In this document: one piece after another, positions 63,655 to 64,000 of the stretch
How positions within the stretch are numbered: the first letter of the stretch is position 1
Layout: every line of letters starts with the position of its first letter
Source: Arthrobacter sp. H16F315
GTDB lineage: Bacteria > Actinomycetota > Actinomycetes > Actinomycetales > Micrococcaceae
Direction of reading: 5' to 3'
Length of the DNA stretch: 64,000 bases
NCBI RefSeq assembly: GCF_024124825.1
Contig: NZ_JAMXSS010000002.1
Coordinates: 806,001-870,000 of the forward strand
Program-made: the position numbers and the translations under genes
Notes under the pieces: generated by a model
Told to the model about the DNA's origin: nothing
The model's database searches: none
Seen by the model: only the letters and a program-made list of their open reading frames with translations

Positions 63655-64000
63655 TCAGTCCTCCCCGGCGGCACGCTGGACCTGGCCGGCGATCTCAGCC
63701 GGTGGAGGACCGGCCGATGCCGGTTGCCAGCGCTCAAGCACCGAGTAGGCGATGACCCGTTCCTGGGAGCCGAACCGGGGATTGCAACTTGTCATCGTCA
63801 GGTAGCGTTCCGTGGCTGCGGCGTCGGGTTGTGCGGGCACCGGCAGCAGGACGTCCGTCCTGGCAGGGAGGACGACCTCGCTGTTCCGGAAGCTGTACAC
63901 GTAGTAGCCGTCCCTGGTCTGAATGTAGATCCGGTCCCCGGGGACCAGCTCATCGATGTTATCCAGAACGGCCCCATGGGTCTGCCGGTGGCCGGCGACC
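63655..64000 (-). CDS. Class E sortase, 5' end outside window
   Basis: C-terminal 114 codons of a class E sortase, a membrane transpeptidase anchoring surface proteins. Catalytic His in 'VAGHRQTHGAVLD' and Cys in 'LTMTSCNPRFGSQERVIAY' with the following Arg are visible. The N-terminal membrane anchor is beyond base 64000. Located beside the small membrane protein, as in other actinobacterial near-origin regions. Confidence 0.85.
   Translation of the reverse strand, partial: VAGHRQTHGAVLDNIDELVPGDRIYIQTRDGYYVYSFRNSEVVLPARTDVLLPVPAQPDAAATERYLTMTSCNPRFGSQERVIAYSVLERWQPASAGPPPAEIAGQVQRAAGED

Noticed and set aside
1..64000. CRISPR array, prophage, integron or conjugative element
   Set aside because: No regularly spaced repeats, cas, integrase, phage structural or conjugation genes found.

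Overview
The window is high-GC DNA read as the chromosome of an Arthrobacter/Pseudarthrobacter-type actinobacterium (Micrococcaceae). The main support is the conserved fhaA-fhaB-pstP-rodA-pbpA-pknA-pknB-trpG/pabA-sortase block at the right end, which in actinobacteria lies near oriC. CUT1 sugar ABC importers without their own ATPase, translationally coupled operons (4-nt ATGA/GTGA overlaps) and a putrescine oxidase very like the rhodococcal enzyme also fit. No phage, IS element, transposase or CRISPR array was seen.

Layout. 1-1545: end of a putative 5-oxoproline permease gene (DUF969) and its GntR/FCD regulator. 1647-3879: NatAB-like ABC exporter. 3961-5372: divergent SigK-like ECF sigma factor and TetR regulator with operator-like palindromes between them. 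5932-16900: galactoside operon (importer, GH42 beta-galactosidase, DeoR regulator, GH36 alpha-galactosidase, galT, galK). 16940-17752: SDR. 17876-25672: an 860-bp inverted repeat, each arm carrying the same lipoprotein gene, enclosing about 6.1 kb with GT2, DUF2064 transferase, methyltransferase, cytochrome b561/molybdopterin fusion, MTA phosphorylase and sugar epimerase genes. 25796-37384: amino-sugar/peptidoglycan-recycling cluster (AgaR-like regulator, nagA, importer, GH3, anmK, BadF-type kinase, murQ, RpiR regulator, nagB). 37541-40207: STAS-like protein, alcohol dehydrogenase and MmyB-type regulator. 40176-44367: biotin carboxylase, fused PxpB-PxpC and PxpA (5-oxoprolinase). 44853-47810: small lipoprotein, LysR-effector-domain protein with DUF5997 partner, membrane protein, FMN stress protein. 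47931-52663: putrescine module (permease, universal stress protein, oxidase, TetR). 52739-52822: tRNA-Leu(CAG). 53265-64000: cell-wall signalling and elongation block.

How it works together. The galactoside operon imports alpha- and beta-galactosides and feeds free galactose to the Leloir enzymes GalK and GalT. The amino-sugar cluster can take imported GlcNAc/MurNAc or anhydro-muropeptide sugars through GH3 cleavage, phosphorylation, MurQ etherase, NagA and NagB to fructose-6-phosphate. The DUF969 gene and the pxp operon, 43 kb apart, share an 11-bp operator-like palindrome and look like one 5-oxoproline regulon. The inverted-repeat locus resembles in content the mycobacterial genes linked to methylthio-xylofuranose on lipoarabinomannan, and both flanking lipoprotein genes have a SigK-type promoter.

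Caution: eight genes are broken by nine single-base indels, nearly all in runs of identical bases. This looks more like sequence error than real gene decay, so these genes are annotated as CDS spanning the frameshift.
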